64,000 nucleotides of DNA, from the NCBI GenBank assembly GCA_019843655.1, contig JACDQD010000004.1, positions 31,569,872-31,633,871 of the forward strand, in the 5' to 3' direction. The translations under genes were made by a program, and so were the position numbers. Source of the DNA: Lethocerus indicus (lineage: Eukaryota; Arthropoda; Insecta; Hemiptera; Belostomatidae). Positions 13,461 through 27,357 of this stretch are shown piece after piece. The notes below the pieces were generated by a model that was not told the origin of the DNA, searched no databases, and was given only the letters and a program-made list of their open reading frames with translations. How positions within the stretch are numbered: the first letter of the stretch is position 1; every line of letters begins with the position of its first letter.

Positions 13461-14675
13461 CCGCTTAAAATGGCAGAATTTCTATTGCGGACGACGCAAC
13501 AGGGTCGTGAGCGCATAAATAAGATTTCCGATTTATCACGATTATTTTGTACATACCGAGCCGGGTTTAACAGCATATTTAATAAGGATACCCGCACAGA
13601 TCCCCAATCTGCGACGCTCACACGCGTACCGATTTCAAATAAGCGTACTGCGTACATTTTCCTAGAACGAGATTAATCGAGCGGTCGAAATACAGCACGG
13701 ATAGACGAGTTGGTACAAGAGTACATGCAATATTCTCTTCGTAGGTATAAAACTCTCGTGTCCGATAAAGAGGAAAGAGGAGAAAGCGGTAGGGAAGGCC
13801 GGTAAGGGTAAGACAAGGAAATCGTGATGGAGCGTGGGCGATTATAATATAGACATTAGGATAAGATAGCCGGTCGATGATAGATACAGGAGGAGCGGAC
13901 CGGCCATTGTTTTGGTCCGGGACATTCACGAAACCGACGTCAGTTTATATCGCCCCACAACAACCTGCATATCCCCAACAATCTTCTCCCCCTCTGGATT
14001 CCTTCCACTTTCCATTGTACTATCCGCACTCAGTCGTCGCATAAGGCCACAGTTTTAAAATTCAATTTTAAATCAGGAATGCGCTCACTCCGTCCGTATG
14101 CTCGGTTCGAGCATAGGAATGTCGCATTATACAAAACGAATACTTAAAAATTGAAGGATACTGTCGTCGATAATTCGAATAATGGGAAAGGGCCTCACGC
14201 ATCTAACATAGATAAGAACAGTGATGAGTCTCTCATTTAATATTAATATTCTCCGTCGACACTACGGATTACCGTGTTTCAATCGACTGTCTGGGCGTAC
14301 ATCCGAGGTAACTTGCGTATTTGTTCAATATTGGTTATTACGAGAAAACCTGGAGTCATTTGAAAACGGAATTTGTTAAGTCATGACGACAAATAAAACT
14401 AAAACGCACATAATCCAAAGTACATAAGTTACCAAAGCGTAAATCGCTAGGTGTCATATCTCGGATAATTTCTCCGAATCTATTGATATCATCGGAAGGA
14501 ATGAATTTAAATATTTAATTCACCATTCAATTCCGATCCCGATTCCCTTACGTCAAGCCCTAATACATCCATTGATCCTTTCAGGATAATGACTAAGGAT
14601 AATCCGGAGGCTCGTATTAAAATTATTTGAGCTCACGTCGCGGACGCCCTCGTGTCCGTCTAATAAGATGGGCCG

Positions 14676-14727
14676 GAGAAAAAGAAAGAAAGAGATAGAG
14701 AGAGAGAGAGAGGGAGGGAGGGAGGGC
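14676..14727 (+). repeat. (GA)n and (GGGA)n purine tract
   Basis: GAAAGAAAGAGATAGAG passes into pure AG and then GGGAGGGAGGGAGGG. All-purine on this strand; the GGGA part has four G3 runs and could form a G-quadruplex. Confidence 0.9.
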
Positions 14728-17333
14728 CGCGTTGAATAATCCAGTCATCCACAGTTCAAAGATGACTCATTTATTGTGACATATGGCCCGGTAAATATTT
14801 CCAACACAAAAGACGGTTCATTAAGACGTTTTTCGCCGTCGACAAAACCCTCTTCAGGGTCGAATACGCTCATCAGAGGTTGTTCCGAATTTGGAAAAAA
14901 AGGACAAGCGCGAGCCCTCGGAACGAGCGCGGTTTAGCATTTCGTGAGAGCGCTCCAAGTGTTTCTTTCTATTTATGATTTCCTGGTCCATAAGTAGGAC
15001 CAGAATACTGACACTGGCAAAATGTTCAAAGTGTATTTTTTCCCGACCAATCTTAAATTTATCTCTGAAAACATTCATATTCTCAATATTCCAAATACAA
15101 GAATTATTACTAAATGGAGGAAGAGAAACAGATCTGGCATGGGACGATGCAAAAAATGATTGGAAAATCCGCAAATTGTATCCAGTTAGCGTTAAGTTTT
15201 TATCTTGTTACTTGACCTACCAGCGGCGTCTGACATCTGCCCCTAGTTCAAAAAGAAATATTTACGGGACAAGAAAATTCATTAGAGCTAAATACGCTGG
15301 GAATGGCGGAATAATATAATTTCTTTTAATAGGGTTTAGGCCGACCGCGATTCTATTGGTCGGCCGGAGCGGAAAGGGCGCCAGCGCCATAAACCGGGGT
15401 CAACTAATGTCCAGCCGTTTGGGATAACTTTAAACATTTTCCGTATAACTCCATATAACTACCTGTCCAATTAACCCGCGGACCTATAAGCGTCATATTA
15501 GTTTATACCGTGAAAGGCAAACCGTAAGGAGAAAGTCAGAGCGAACGAGGGGAGAAATATTGCCGCTACGATGATTAAGTTTTTTAACTTTCGTCAGATA
15601 ATTGAAACGAAGGTAGACCTTACAGAAAGGTGGTTTTAGCGTTCAAATCGAAAATCATTACAATAATTCGAGTTAAACGCACTGACGATTCTTATAAAGA
15701 AAGGGCCATTATATATTTAATTTTGGATTATTCCAGCCTCGAATTAAATGCGGAAAGCAGATTTTAAAATCTTACAGGTAATTTTATTAGCATTAATATA
15801 GTCTCATAATTCCACAAACATATTACAGTTTAGCGATTACAGAACCATTTTGACTAATGGATACGCTTATATTTAGTATTATACTGTTAAATTTCCAGTG
15901 TTACAACGTTCTGCAGTAGTAATGCTAGAATTTAGTTGTAAATAATTATATCGTCTTTATTAAATAAGAGATTAGAATGTCCCTTCCATTTTAAGTCTTC
16001 CATTGGGGTATATTACTAGTCAGATTTTTAACCACAAAATCACATAGTTTTAAGCACAAGGTTTAAAAATCTGTCAAATCACCTGCTCTAAGGCATTGGG
16101 TACGAAGTAAGAATATTGTAAAAAGTAAAAAAGAAAAGGAACACAAAAGGCCCGCTCATAATCTCAACCAACGTCAAATATCCATTAGGGGAGAAGGGAG
16201 GATACGGAGGTGGAGGGCGGGGGATAGCGGCGTTTATCTTCAGCGTGTGGCCTTCTTCTCGGCCGGGATGATTCCCACAAGTTTCAGGTTGGCGACGGGG
16301 ACATTTTTCGGCGCGTAATTAATGGCGGGGGCGGCGGGTTCGGGTAGGAGGAGACCCCACATGCCTCCATGGGAACATGCAAAGGTCGCACGACCGGACA
16401 GAAAAACCCTTTAACGCGAGACCCTATGAGTAATCGGCAATTTTTTTTTCTATTTTTCAATGTTTTTTTCCATCTATCTCGGTATAATCAGATCTTATCT
16501 AATTCATCATATGTTCTGAATGTCCGCCTCCGAATTTCTTTTAGCCAAGGCCGACCATGGTACCATAATAGACGATGGTAGGTCTAGATAGACGGGCCAT
16601 TCAATATACGTATATAAGTTAAATTATCTGTTTGGTGGATATCTTCTAATTTGGCCTTACGGTAGGCGGTTTAGACTCGCCGTGTTCAGTAACATTAATG
16701 ACAATTTGACAGATATGTTTGTTTCTGGCGGGACATTACCGTTTGTTCTCAAATAATTATTTTGAATTGATTAATCTGTATATAAAATGAAAGCTCAACC
16801 TTTTGGATATAAATTGAGTCACTGGCACAACAGAAAAAAATACGAAAAACTGCTGAAATGTTTTAAACATGTTAGTGCCGTAGTCGTACTAAAATAGAGT
16901 GTCGTTTTCAAAGTTGACAATACGTTAAATTGAACGAATAGAAGAGGGACGAACGGGATTATAAAACGTGGGACATGGAGGGAAATAATCATCCCCCATC
17001 GTTGAGGTTGGCACCACTCTGTTCACTTAAAGTGGCCTAGGAAATATCTAGGACAACAATGCTCTTGGTTCAAGTGCGTCATTCCGCCTGCCTCTTCACA
17101 ACCCCCCCCCCTATAATTACCCAGCATTGTTCAATTACGGTAATTCGTCCATTTTCCCACTGAATGAACATCTGTCAATCACCATTCAACTTCAGTTGAA
17201 CATCCCTCCCTTCATATTACGGATGAAAATGACTGAATGAAAAGATATCCACGCTTCTTCTTCCTCTAATTTGTTTCTAGCGCTTCGATTTTTCTTATAT
17301 GAGCTGTTTTATTATATTTATTTCAGTAATGAT

Positions 17334-17450
17334 GGTTTCATTTACCGTTTCCTCTTCGCCAAAGTCACTAACACCGCTACTGAAGATGGTAAGCCGAAAC
17401 CGGCCTAGTAAAAGACCAAACTAGCGAGAGGAGGCACAAAAACACGAAAT
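17334..17450. mobile_element. Short terminal-inverted-repeat element, second copy
   Basis: Shares with 58536-58663 the run CACTAACACCGCTACTGAAG, then GCCGAAACCGG, AAAAGACCAAA and GCGAGAGGAG. Its right arm (17421-17450), reverse-complemented, gives ATTTCGTGTTTTTGTGCC followed by TCCTCTCGCTAG. This matches the left arm of the other copy over all 30 positions with a few substitutions. The left arm here is degraded (GGTTTCATTTACCGTTTCC). Inside, CTAGT (17405-17409) and ACTAG (17420-17424) can pair as a small hairpin. Confidence 0.65.
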
Positions 17451-20067
17451 CTATGAAAGTATTTAAGTGTAAAAATAAATAGACTTCTTAACGACTATCT
17501 GGATCATTCCTGTCGCTGAATGCGTCCTCATATCTGTCCTTGAACAATAATTTCAGAATGGTACTGATAAATGTCGATTAGATTTTATAAACCTCCAATT
17601 CAGTCCTTTAGTTAAGACATCGATTCGAAAGCCAGGCACAAACAGATCCCAGGTGGTACTTTACAGCAATTCAATTATATCACCGCAAGAAATGCTCCGT
17701 TTTCGGTAGCGAAAGCAGTCCTAGGTTTTATCTTATTTAACGCAATCTGGTATTATTGAGCAATCTTGGGCACTTTCACTTTCATACGTATTCCATCCCA
17801 TAAATAGTGGCCAACTCGATTCTACGTGACCGTATTGCTCTTTTATTATTTCTCCCGGCAGTGAAATCAGATTCCAACTCGCAACTGCTTCTTATATCCT
17901 ACAGTTAAAATACCAGTTGCCTTGAGGTGTTTTCAGGATGTAAATGAAAAAAGACAAAGAATAACTGGCGTCCAATATAACAATGAACATTGCTAAGGAA
18001 GAGCCAACCGTTTTATGACCGGTCGTAGAATCGGTGACCAATGCCCGCGCCGCGTGAATTTTTATTGCTTCTGCATAATTCATAATTGACCCCGTACCGG
18101 ACCGAAAACTTATGCCGATATTTGCTTAAGTTCGCGATTCGGTTCCGCTGCGGAATATGACGCCGGAATGAAGTCATAAAGTAAGAAACATAAATTGAAA
18201 TGAGTCGTCTTTGTTTGCAGGACGTTCGGTCTGCATTTCGCTGGTCGTTTTACTACTCGCGTTTGGTAATTTTTGGCGAGTGTTTGCCAGCACGATCTTC
18301 AGCGCGTGGATCGGAAATAAAAAAATAATAAGAAATTATGCGCTAATTCTTCTTGTGAAAATTGGATTCCGTTCAATGAGGGAAATATTTCTAACAGTGA
18401 TTTAAATTAGTTTGCCAGCCCCTATTGTGATATCACACGGACGATATAACTTGCTTCACTGTAATCTGCTGTTAGTTCACTGTCATTATATAAACTGTTT
18501 TGGAGTAGTGATCTCCTATATTTTTCTCCAATTCCAAAACGCGTGTCAAGATGAGGCTTCGTGTTCAAAGTTCGCAGTCTATTTTTTGTCGATACAGAAA
18601 AATTCGTGGAGATTGCAATCGCGTGTTTCGGCGCGAATATATTTCAGAGCTCTTGGGCGGAGTGAACTATATTAGGGAATGCCGACGGGAGCGTACATAA
18701 CGCGATACGAGCGGAACTCCTTAAATGATTCGCCCCTTCTTTTTTTCCGGACCCGTTATTTATTTCGGAGCACCTTAAGGAGGGAGACCCCAATGCGCTC
18801 CCCACCGAGAGAGAGCATACCTGCCATCTCGCACCTGTAACATCTACAAAGTTATTCGGACGAAAGCCGGAATGTTGCCGGCACATTGTGGAGAAACTCA
18901 AAGCGCTAATTGCGGAAATAAATAACGGATTTATGAAATTTTCCGGCAGAACGAATTTTTTTTTCCCTACAAACGTGTAAAAAACGACAAGTATGTCCTA
19001 TGAAATTCATTTAACCTTCTGGAGATTAAACTGAGTGACATTCAGTGATAACACTCTTGTAGCTTGTAGTACAAAATAATTCAATTTGTACTTAGAATCC
19101 CATCCAGCCACTCGGTGCAAGATAAGTTGGGGGATACAGATACAGAGATATCTTTCTCATATTAGTAACCTATAGCGCTTACAAGCGGACGACTAACATT
19201 CCTATCAACGCGGGCGACCTCTCGGCGGGAACAACCTCTACCGGAGTTGTTAGATCGAAGATAGGACTAAGATATGCAAGAGCGATTTGTAAACACGGAC
19301 GCGTATGAAACTCTAATACGATTAATTTCCGTCCCTGAATTGTAGATCGGTTAAACGCCCGACCGAACAGTCATCGCTGTCCCCGGCAGTATCCTTAATC
19401 GAATACTATAGGAAGGGATAGGAATATAGGATACGAAGGGGAACACTTATTGCTTGTTATCTATCAGATCTGTCCAGTTTCCAACACGATAATCTAAAAT
19501 TATGCGAAGAACTAGAGTCCACTTCGAGTGGATTACACGCACCTGAAAATAATTGCAGCGACGCCATCTGGTCGGAGAATATTTTTTCACTCTCTACTTT
19601 AACGAAATATTATCTCCTCTTTTCATTCGGTGAAGTTAATAAAAACCTCTCCACAGAGTCCGGTTAATTGTGATTTGAGCGCCGGCGGTGAAACCTCGAC
19701 GGTTGAATTTTTATCCTCAATTATACGGACAATAAACGGAAATTCTATAGAAACCAGGGAGAAAAGGTCGTAAAACAAGCGTTTCCCGTCAATAAAAATA
19801 ATTTAATTACCACTATAGTACACATCCTCTGGTCAAATCACTCCATCTATACAGGAGAAGAGAAAACGATTGAAGCGGGCCCTTCGAGATGATGGTGGGC
19901 TCATTTCTAAAGGTGAACTTTTCATACTGCATCGTATCGGATGATATACGACCGAAGTGAGAGAATGGGCGGACAGACAACGGGATTAGAATTTAATTGA
20001 GTCACTCACGATGACTGCTTCATTAACTACGCTCCGGATTCTATACGGGATATTTTCAAAGCCCCGA

Positions 20068-20088
20068 TAATAATAATAATAATAATAA
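20068..20088 (+). repeat. (TAA)7 microsatellite
   Basis: Seven uninterrupted TAA units. Confidence 0.95.
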
Positions 20089-21054
20089 CCGTCCGAACGA
20101 GTACTGCTACTTGTATAGTTAGAGGCACTTTCAACAGCGATCACCAAAACAAATACCTTGTTTTCGGTGTTTTTTCTTGTCCGGAGAAAAGTCGAAACAC
20201 TCACGTCGTGCATTTTGATGTCCGCGCTAAATAATGGCTTTTTCTCGTTTTCACGGCCGCCACGCACCGGTGTGATTTAGTGACGGGCCCATTGAAAATA
20301 CCGACACCGTCGCCCATTGTGGCGGCCCATTGTCACGTTCGACGAGAAATGGGATTTTTGTTTCTTAATCAGGAGTCCGGCCGGCGAATGAAGGAGACCG
20401 AAGAACCCCGAGTCTCAGTGCCCACGTAGACTCCCGCCTACAGAATTAATTATGCCTTCCCTATATAAATATTCCCGACGGGGGCATAACGTATCCAACG
20501 GTCGAAAGTGATCTATATATAGGGGGACGCGTCCGTATCGAAAATATTTCGTTACGTACGCTCCCCGTGAGCGTTCACATACAGAATCCTTAATGGAGCC
20601 GTCGCCGTTTCAAGGAAACGAGCTGGGAAATACTTATCCGCGCTATTCTCACTGTCGATTATACCTCTTATATCGTCCGTACGCTATAATGTCGGGGTTC
20701 GTAAAATACCGAACCGTACCTACTGTTGTGTTTCTGATTTTAGGAATTCCAGACGGTTATTAAGTGCCAGGAAAGTACAAAATATTCAGGAATAGAAGTG
20801 AAACTTTTCATTCGTCCTTACATAGCTCGGACGTTCCGTATTATCTGATATAATATTAAAAAAAGCATCAATCTGCAACAAGGACTGCAAGTTGCCGTAC
20901 TCTATTTTTTTCTATTTTTGACAGCAGCGGATAACTTCACTCGTCAAGCTTGACCGCCTCCCTATCGTTCGAAGTTCGAAATTTTTCGGCGTATTATTTC
21001 TTCTGCGAATATGCCGTTGCAAAAATCGACTCGAGCCTAAGACGCAGGGTATAG

Positions 21055-21665
21055 CAAAGCCCCGTGTGCCGGGGCGGGCGGGTGTATCGCGGCAAGAGAG
21101 CCGTAGATCGGAGTTGAAATTCCGAGAAAAGAAGCCGCTGTGGATGTTGTCCGGTGCGCGGAAGGGGTCGGGGGGGAGGCGGAGGGCCCCGGGAGAAAAC
21201 AATCGACCCCTTTGTCCGCCGTTTTAGCTGCCGTAAAAAGAAACTACAGGCGAGAGGGGGTGGGGGAGCGGCGATAGGCCGGCGACTGGAGGAGGCGACG
21301 CTACTTATATGGAAACGGCGGAATACAATTCGTCGGCGGTGGTTTTTTCCCCCCGGCCGACCCCACCGCCAATGCGATCCCGGCAGGCCGGTACCTCCTC
21401 CCCGCCACACCAACTACGGCCGGACGCCGATTAAGGAAACCCGGGACACCGGCCGCTTTCCCTAAACTTTGATTTATATTAATTCCGCGAAAGGCGGTGC
21501 TCCGCCTCCGGCGGGCGTGGCCACCGCCTCCCTCCCGCCCTCGCTCGGGCCTTTCGCCCGTCTTCAGAAACGGCCGCTCGCCCGCCCCCTGTCTACGATC
21601 GGCCGGGTGAAAGTCGCCCCGCCACCTGCTCCGACGATAAATGTCGGTCCGCCTATTGCCGTACA
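21055..21665. other. Strongest GC-rich, CpG-dense block in the window
   Basis: About 600 bp with dense CG dinucleotides (GGGGCGGGCGGG, GGCCGGCGAC, CGGCCGCTCGCCCG) set in AT-rich DNA. All three long frames through it on each strand differ in content and match no family, as expected of stop-poor GC-rich DNA. It may be an intronic regulatory element, an unannotated promoter, or simply a composition patch; the sequence alone does not decide. It is one of over twenty such blocks. Confidence 0.5.
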
Positions 21666-23315
21666 CTAAAAGGACATTAAAAGCGCGCACAATCGCTAAT
21701 GCAATAGGCGAAGATGTAATGAGACCGCGGGAAAGACCCGGGACACGCAGGACCGCGCTCCACTATTCGTCTTCAGCCGAGTCGGTCGCCCATTCAGTAA
21801 AACAGCGAGCTGCTCGATAAGCCGGCACTGCAATTGCACAATTACTCCTATGAAACCAAATTTGGGCGATACTTCCACCATTGTAGGCGTTTCCATAATG
21901 TCCCGTTAAAAAATGGATACGTCACTATATCCAATGCCCCGGCGGACAACCGTACCTCGTAATAATTCATTCGAACACTTACTAATTAAATTAATAAGTT
22001 AATTTCAAAAGGGCTATTGAATATACGCATTTAAAAGTTCGTTTTTATCCCGCCTTCGTTGTAACGTAACCCCAAACGCTGCAGCGAATACTCAGTCGCG
22101 ATAAAATCGCCGCAAAAAGAGTTCTACAGATGTTCTTCAGTAAACACGCACCCCTGCCCAAGAGCCCATATATATTTCAATTCCGGTAGCATTCCAATAT
22201 TGGACCTGATGGGGGCTAAGTACAGTAGTACTGGACGCTTATCAGATAGAAAGGTAGCCAGGTAACGGTAAGTGATCGCCGCCATAGAATTAATAATTCC
22301 CCACGGGTATGTCGGCAGAGACAAATTCTAATGCCCCCCCATACTGAAATATCGGATGTCACTATCGGATCCCCTCATCGGGCTTCCAGTATTTATCCAT
22401 ATGTCGATCTAACTTCAATAGCGTCTTATAAAACCGATTTGATAAATTACTAGTTACTTCGAATGGCAGTTAATTAGAATAGAACTGACGGAATGCTATT
22501 GGCGGTGGCGAAGAGTCAAAATGCCCTCTAGATTGGGACGGAAGAGACCCCGCGAAAAAATTGTATAGCACTAGGCCACAGTGACAGCGGTATTGGGGTG
22601 TTATTTGCATTGTTGAGGATTCTAAAAATAATCGAAATACCGCTGATTTTTAAACCGTTGGAGAATAAGGAATTTTCAGCGTGGGAAAACAAATTGAAAA
22701 ATGATCGGAATAAGATAAAAACTCGGAGGGAGTAATAGTGTATAGGTGTGGGAGTACTTTGGGACCGATGAGGCTCAGCGGTCCGGCATTAGTTTACGGG
22801 GGGGGAGGAAGCGTATTTGCATACCGCAGCTCTGTTACTAGGATTCCGACGTCCGGGCTTAAAAATTCCTCGATAATTCACCTTTCTTAACCTATTTATC
22901 TCGGGCTCCTTTTACGTCGTCTCGGGCGGTCACGGCCTATCAGAAGAAGAGATTGCGCACTTAGCGGGCGCCCTAATGGAGCTTTCGAAAAAGGAAGCGG
23001 TCATCATTTTTTCACCCCTTTCCCTCCTTCCCCTTCCCCAACCCTCAGGCAGAAAGTACAAATGCGCGTAGTTTTTTTTATAGAAAAATACCGACGAGTT
23101 ATACCACTGTACGAAGTTGAATGTAAAACAGTACGTTGTGTACAACAGATAGTACAAACTCTAGGGCCGGACTGTTATATTTCCTGATGTTTCTTTGCAT
23201 ATTTTCAACTTTAAAATCTATGTCACGTTATCTTTATGCCTATAGATTTCAAGTGTACAGTGTTTGTTTATCTAATGGAGTCAAGAAAACATGTTTTTTA
23301 ATATTTTGGCATCGA

Positions 23316-23318
<3 letters not shown>

Positions 23319-23368
<50 letters not shown>
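23319..23368 (+). repeat. (AT)21 followed by (AC)4 microsatellite
   Basis: Uninterrupted AT dinucleotide run of about 42 bases passing into ACACACAC. Open frames crossing it on both strands (Tyr-Ile repeats) are artefacts. Confidence 0.95.
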
Positions 23369-23369
<1 letters not shown>

Positions 23370-23723
23370 AAAAAATGACCACTAATTGAGAAAGTAGCAA
23401 TAAATAAAACTGTAGAATGCATTGCGCACAAACGGCGATAAATAACTCGACGGGTGGTAAAAAGTCGAACAGGTGTAATTCTCGCAGTGATTTATTTCGG
23501 AGCGTTTTATATTTGCTTTAAATAAGTGGCGGAGCGGCGCCTCTCCATCCGGATGTAATCCAATATCGGTTTCCTTACCTTTTTTCTCTCTCTCTCCTCT
23601 CCTTCTTCTTTCAAATATTCCTTAAGAGGTACACGTGTAGCAAGGCAGGAGAGCAGAAGATGGGTATCTCGGTCTGAGGGATGGGTCACCGAGAGCGCGG
23701 GGACCACCCGGCTCCGCAACAGG

Positions 23724-23745
23724 TACCTACCTACCTACCTACCTA
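23724..23745 (+). repeat. (TACC)5 microsatellite
   Basis: Five TACC units then a diverged TAACTA. Confidence 0.9.
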
Positions 23746-24482
23746 ACTACATCAGCATTGCCAACAACCGCCGCCTAATCATTTCAGCCAGATATTAATG
23801 CACCCGGTATCGCTGTACAAACGCGGTATACTTTGGGGGAGCTCCGTGTCCGATTACGGATTAAGGTTTCGAGCATCAAAATCTAGTGATTACCAAACCG
23901 AGCCATTAAAACTTTGGTAATAATTTCAATAATTTTATAATAACTTATCATACCTTACTGACCTTATCCCTCAGTAAATTAATGTATCGTAAAACTTTTG
24001 TTTTACACTTTTAAATTTATAAACAGTATAAATTATGTAGTTTAGAAAAACAATCACGACGTTGAATTGTACTATTATTTCCTAGACTACACCCCGAACT
24101 ATACAGGACAGAAATATTCGGAAACAACCTCGAATTTTTTTCGTGGAATTTCTCCTCTTAACATTATCTTACTGACTGGTACAAATCTACCCGTTTTAGG
24201 CTCGGTACTGAAATAGATCGGTATTTGTCTAATTTTCTAAGTGGCATCGATTGGCAAGGCGGTCGGGTCGGCCACTGAGGGCTGGCCATAGAACCAGTTT
24301 ATAACCTCTGTATTTGTGTTATTGTGGCCGTTGACCGGCCAACATTGATGTACGGCCGGTGCCCGCTCTCCCGACCGTATAATTAGCCATTGTTTGTCCA
24401 AGGGGATTACACGCACTCTCCGCCCGTCTCCAGCCGGTTATGATTTATGAATAAGCGTCCCGGTTATCAAAAGGAGGAGTCC

Positions 24483-24493
24483 GGGGGGGGGGG
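24483..24493 (+). repeat. Poly(G)11 homopolymer
   Basis: Eleven G. A second 11-G run is at 24622-24632, only about 130 bp away. Confidence 0.85.
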
Positions 24494-24621
24494 CACTCTA
24501 TTTAGTTCTCTTTCTCTCTTGCATTGTGCACGAGACCACCGAGGTGCCCCACACTCCACAATGACCGCCTCATTATAACGGCTAACTTCTTTTACACGTC
24601 CGTTTTACCGAAGCAACATCT

Positions 24622-24632
24622 GGGGGGGGGGG
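24622..24632 (+). repeat. Poly(G)11 homopolymer
   Basis: Second of two 11-G runs in 150 bp. Their length is likely to vary between individuals or to be uncertain in assembly. Confidence 0.85.
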
Positions 24633-26590
24633 TTTCCTGAGCGGATTCTGCGGGACTGCTATGGAATACCACCTAGCGAGTTCAAAATTCTTGCCCTCTC
24701 ATTATCGCATTCGTTCATCGAAGGCAAACAGCTTCAACTTTTTAATGTAGTACATCCATATTGGAATTTATCGTCGGTGTCACAATTTATACCGGAGAGT
24801 AACTGAGTCTTGATAGTCCATCGGCAAACCGAAGCGTTGGTAACTCTACCGTACAACTAACGTTTCTCCGTCAACATATTGGCCCCAGGAATTATTCGCC
24901 TTATATAGGAATGGGTTTTTATTTTAGATAAAAAGCTTCGTGTCGAAAAAATTTACGGCATTTAAAAAAAATGTTCGGCTACCGCCGTAAAAATACCGAC
25001 CCCGTCCACTCCCGCGGTTTTTAAGGGGGGAGGGGTTCTTTGACTCGGCGTTAAAGTCACCGATTCAATATTAATTACGCCGCCGACAATTTACAATAAT
25101 TGCGGCCACGAGAGGAGGAAGTGCCGTCGTGGGGGCCGAATAATAAAATTTAACTGCCGCTTTGTCAAAGGTCAAGCGGGGACGGGAGGAGATGGGGCAC
25201 CCTCCAATTAGCCGGCGACCTGGGATAAAGGTGCCGTCTACCGGCACCCTCTTTTATGACCGGCAAATAAAATACTGCGGAAAAAGCATCCGACCCGGGG
25301 TACCATTCCCGCTTCCGATGGAAAACCTTTTTACCGAGGGGCTATTCTTTCCAGTCCGTTCTGATTAATCACAACTAAACTAAATTTTTAATTATAGCAC
25401 ATTTCCACCTCATTCATTCACAAGAACTAACATGGTGTGTACGAGTCAGTCTGTCGATTAAATAGATGCGATATTTATTAATACGCTCCATTTATCAGCT
25501 TTGATACTGTTCTAACTGCCAGCCGACGCAGTTATAAAGTAATCTTTCGCAGCCAAGTTTTTAATAGTTCCAGCTATCCTAAATTTCTTAATATTGCGGT
25601 ACCAGTGTAGGCAATCCTACGGGTAATTCGTAAGGTTGAAATGGCTGGGTGCGTAAAAATAAATCGCGGTATAAAACTACCGTTTGGTACTGAAAAAAAT
25701 TTATAACGGACTAAGAAATTATTCTAAAATATATTATATTAGCCATGTTCCTGGGGGGAGATTAGCAAGGATTTACAGCATTTTGGAAGATGGCCGGTCG
25801 TAACAATAAACGTTTGCTCTAATCGAGGGCCCGCATAAAAGAAATTACAATAATAAATTGTCAAGGTCCGTTGACCCCCGGGGCTCTTACTGTTTTACAA
25901 TCCGCAGTTCCTATAAGGGCATAGCGCGAGGTGCCGGTTAAATGTTCACTCGAATCGATGTAATTTATTTTCATTTGACCGACGGGTCGAGCCCTCCACC
26001 CCCCACCATATAATGGAGCGTATATGGTAAGTTTAGCCGGAGGAACGGTACGTCGAAAATTAAGTATTCGAGCCGGAGTCCATAAAGGAAGTTAAGGCCG
26101 GGAATTAGCCGCTTTCCAGGAACGGGGACAAAATGGAGGAGAAAAGTTGGATTCCGGAAACGGCGACCGACGCGTTTTCAGTGTCAGTACCGCGGCCATG
26201 TACGGAACGAATACCGAGCGGTAAACTTAGATGGCACGTTCAGAATTAAACAATCCACTTTACTTTACTTTAAAATACTACTATACTTCGAATAAAGTTG
26301 ATAATCGAATAAATAACTGATAAATATCTGCGCTCAAAACCTTTCTAGTATTAGTGATATAATATGTAAATTTTATGTAACCTTATTGGATTATTTAATG
26401 AATACAGTATTTGCATATGTATTTAACGCATAGCTGGTTAGGGTGATAATGAAATATATTATTAGTAAGTTATTGTTTAGATATTCGAATTCAGCTTTTA
26501 TCCTCATCCAATCCCCATGTATTACTTTGTTCCAACTCTTTTTTTCATCGAATCTGTTTTTAAGCAGCAGTTCTCAAGCCTTCTACGTAC

Positions 26591-26685
26591 CATAACTGCC
26601 CCATCTTCTCCAGAACTCACGACGGTTGCTCCAAACCACTGGTTGGATTTTTGATCGATCCGACTTCCGTTGGTCACTTGATCGC
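26591..26685 (-). CDS. Integrin alpha subunit (alphaPS2-like), internal exon B: beta-propeller blade 2 start
   Basis: Second integrin exon, 34.8 kb downstream of exon A in transcript order. A strong acceptor (TGTTTCTTTTTTCAG) is followed by GC, which completes the glycine codon started by the final G of exon A. Then come 31 complete codons ending in ATG directly before a GTACGT donor (2+93=95 bp, exit phase 0). The peptide contains the hallmark KSNQWFGATV, the second propeller blade's N..WFGATV signature, and ends with GAVM. This runs straight into ACAPRYV of exon C, as in other insect RGD-class alpha chains (QWFGATV...ACAPRYV). An N-glycosylation sequon (NGS) lies near the exon start. The exon is too short to appear as a stand-alone open frame; the motif, both splice sites and the phase match identify it. 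Confidence 0.95.
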
Positions 26686-27357
26686 CTGAAAAAAGAAACA
26701 TTATTTAGACGCACGATTTAGATCTGACCGATTGGTGTAAATAGAAGAATGCGTAATTCCAATTTTAGGCAGCTATTTATGTTTCGCCAGGAAACGGATG
26801 ATGAATTCGGTATTGAATTTTACAACGATATTTGACGGGAGAATCACGATTGGGATCCGCAATAACCTAGAGGCCGATGCGCAACAAAGCGCCTGAGCAA
26901 ATAACTGAAACTCGAGATTGGTTTTGGAGAAAAGGCGCGTTAATGCAATAAAAAGCGGCCGTCTTTTTTTATTGCTGCTCGGGACAAGGCCCCGCCTAAT
27001 TGCTATCATCTGGTCGTTACGACCATCACCATCGGTCTATTGTCGACATGATAGCCGCACTCTCAGCACCACGCCGGAGCTCAGCTTAGCTAGCATCTGA
27101 CTCAGCAGAGTCTGACACCGATCCACCAGTCTAAGCTAATTTAAAATACAATTACGAAGCAATAGTAAGCGCATAAATAATTTATTTCATAGTATTATAG
27201 ACGCGGTATAGACAGTTCGACTTATATTCTAGTCTTAATTAAATATTTTAATTGCCATAGGTAAAAATTCGTGTATTTTATAGCTAAATATAATATTGAT
27301 GTTTAACTCCATTTAATATATTTGTTAATTTACCTTTATTCTACCAATTTGAAACAA

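Larger units (their letters stand above)
2360..26590 (-). other. 24.2-kb integrin intron between exons B and C
   Basis: Bounded by the exon B donor (GTACGT) and exon C acceptor. It contains one copy of the TIR element (17334-17450), a degenerate relative near 5781-5836, an old local duplication (10908-11203), CT, GA, TAA, CTAC and AT microsatellites, and several G-rich tracts. GC-rich patches lie near 3070-3415, 5980-6560, 7020-7380, 9030-9320, 11330-11935, 16190-16360, 21055-21665, 24240-24560 and 25000-25360. Open frames of up to about 140 codons (for example 4908-5330 and 20994-21413 on minus) coincide with GC-rich sequence, match no family, and are treated as chance. I see nothing assignable in the AT-rich remainder. 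Confidence 0.88.

Noticed and set aside
23136..23431. Overlapping plus and minus frames with Tyr-Ile repeats
   Set aside because: They are translations of the (AT)n microsatellite at 23319-23368.
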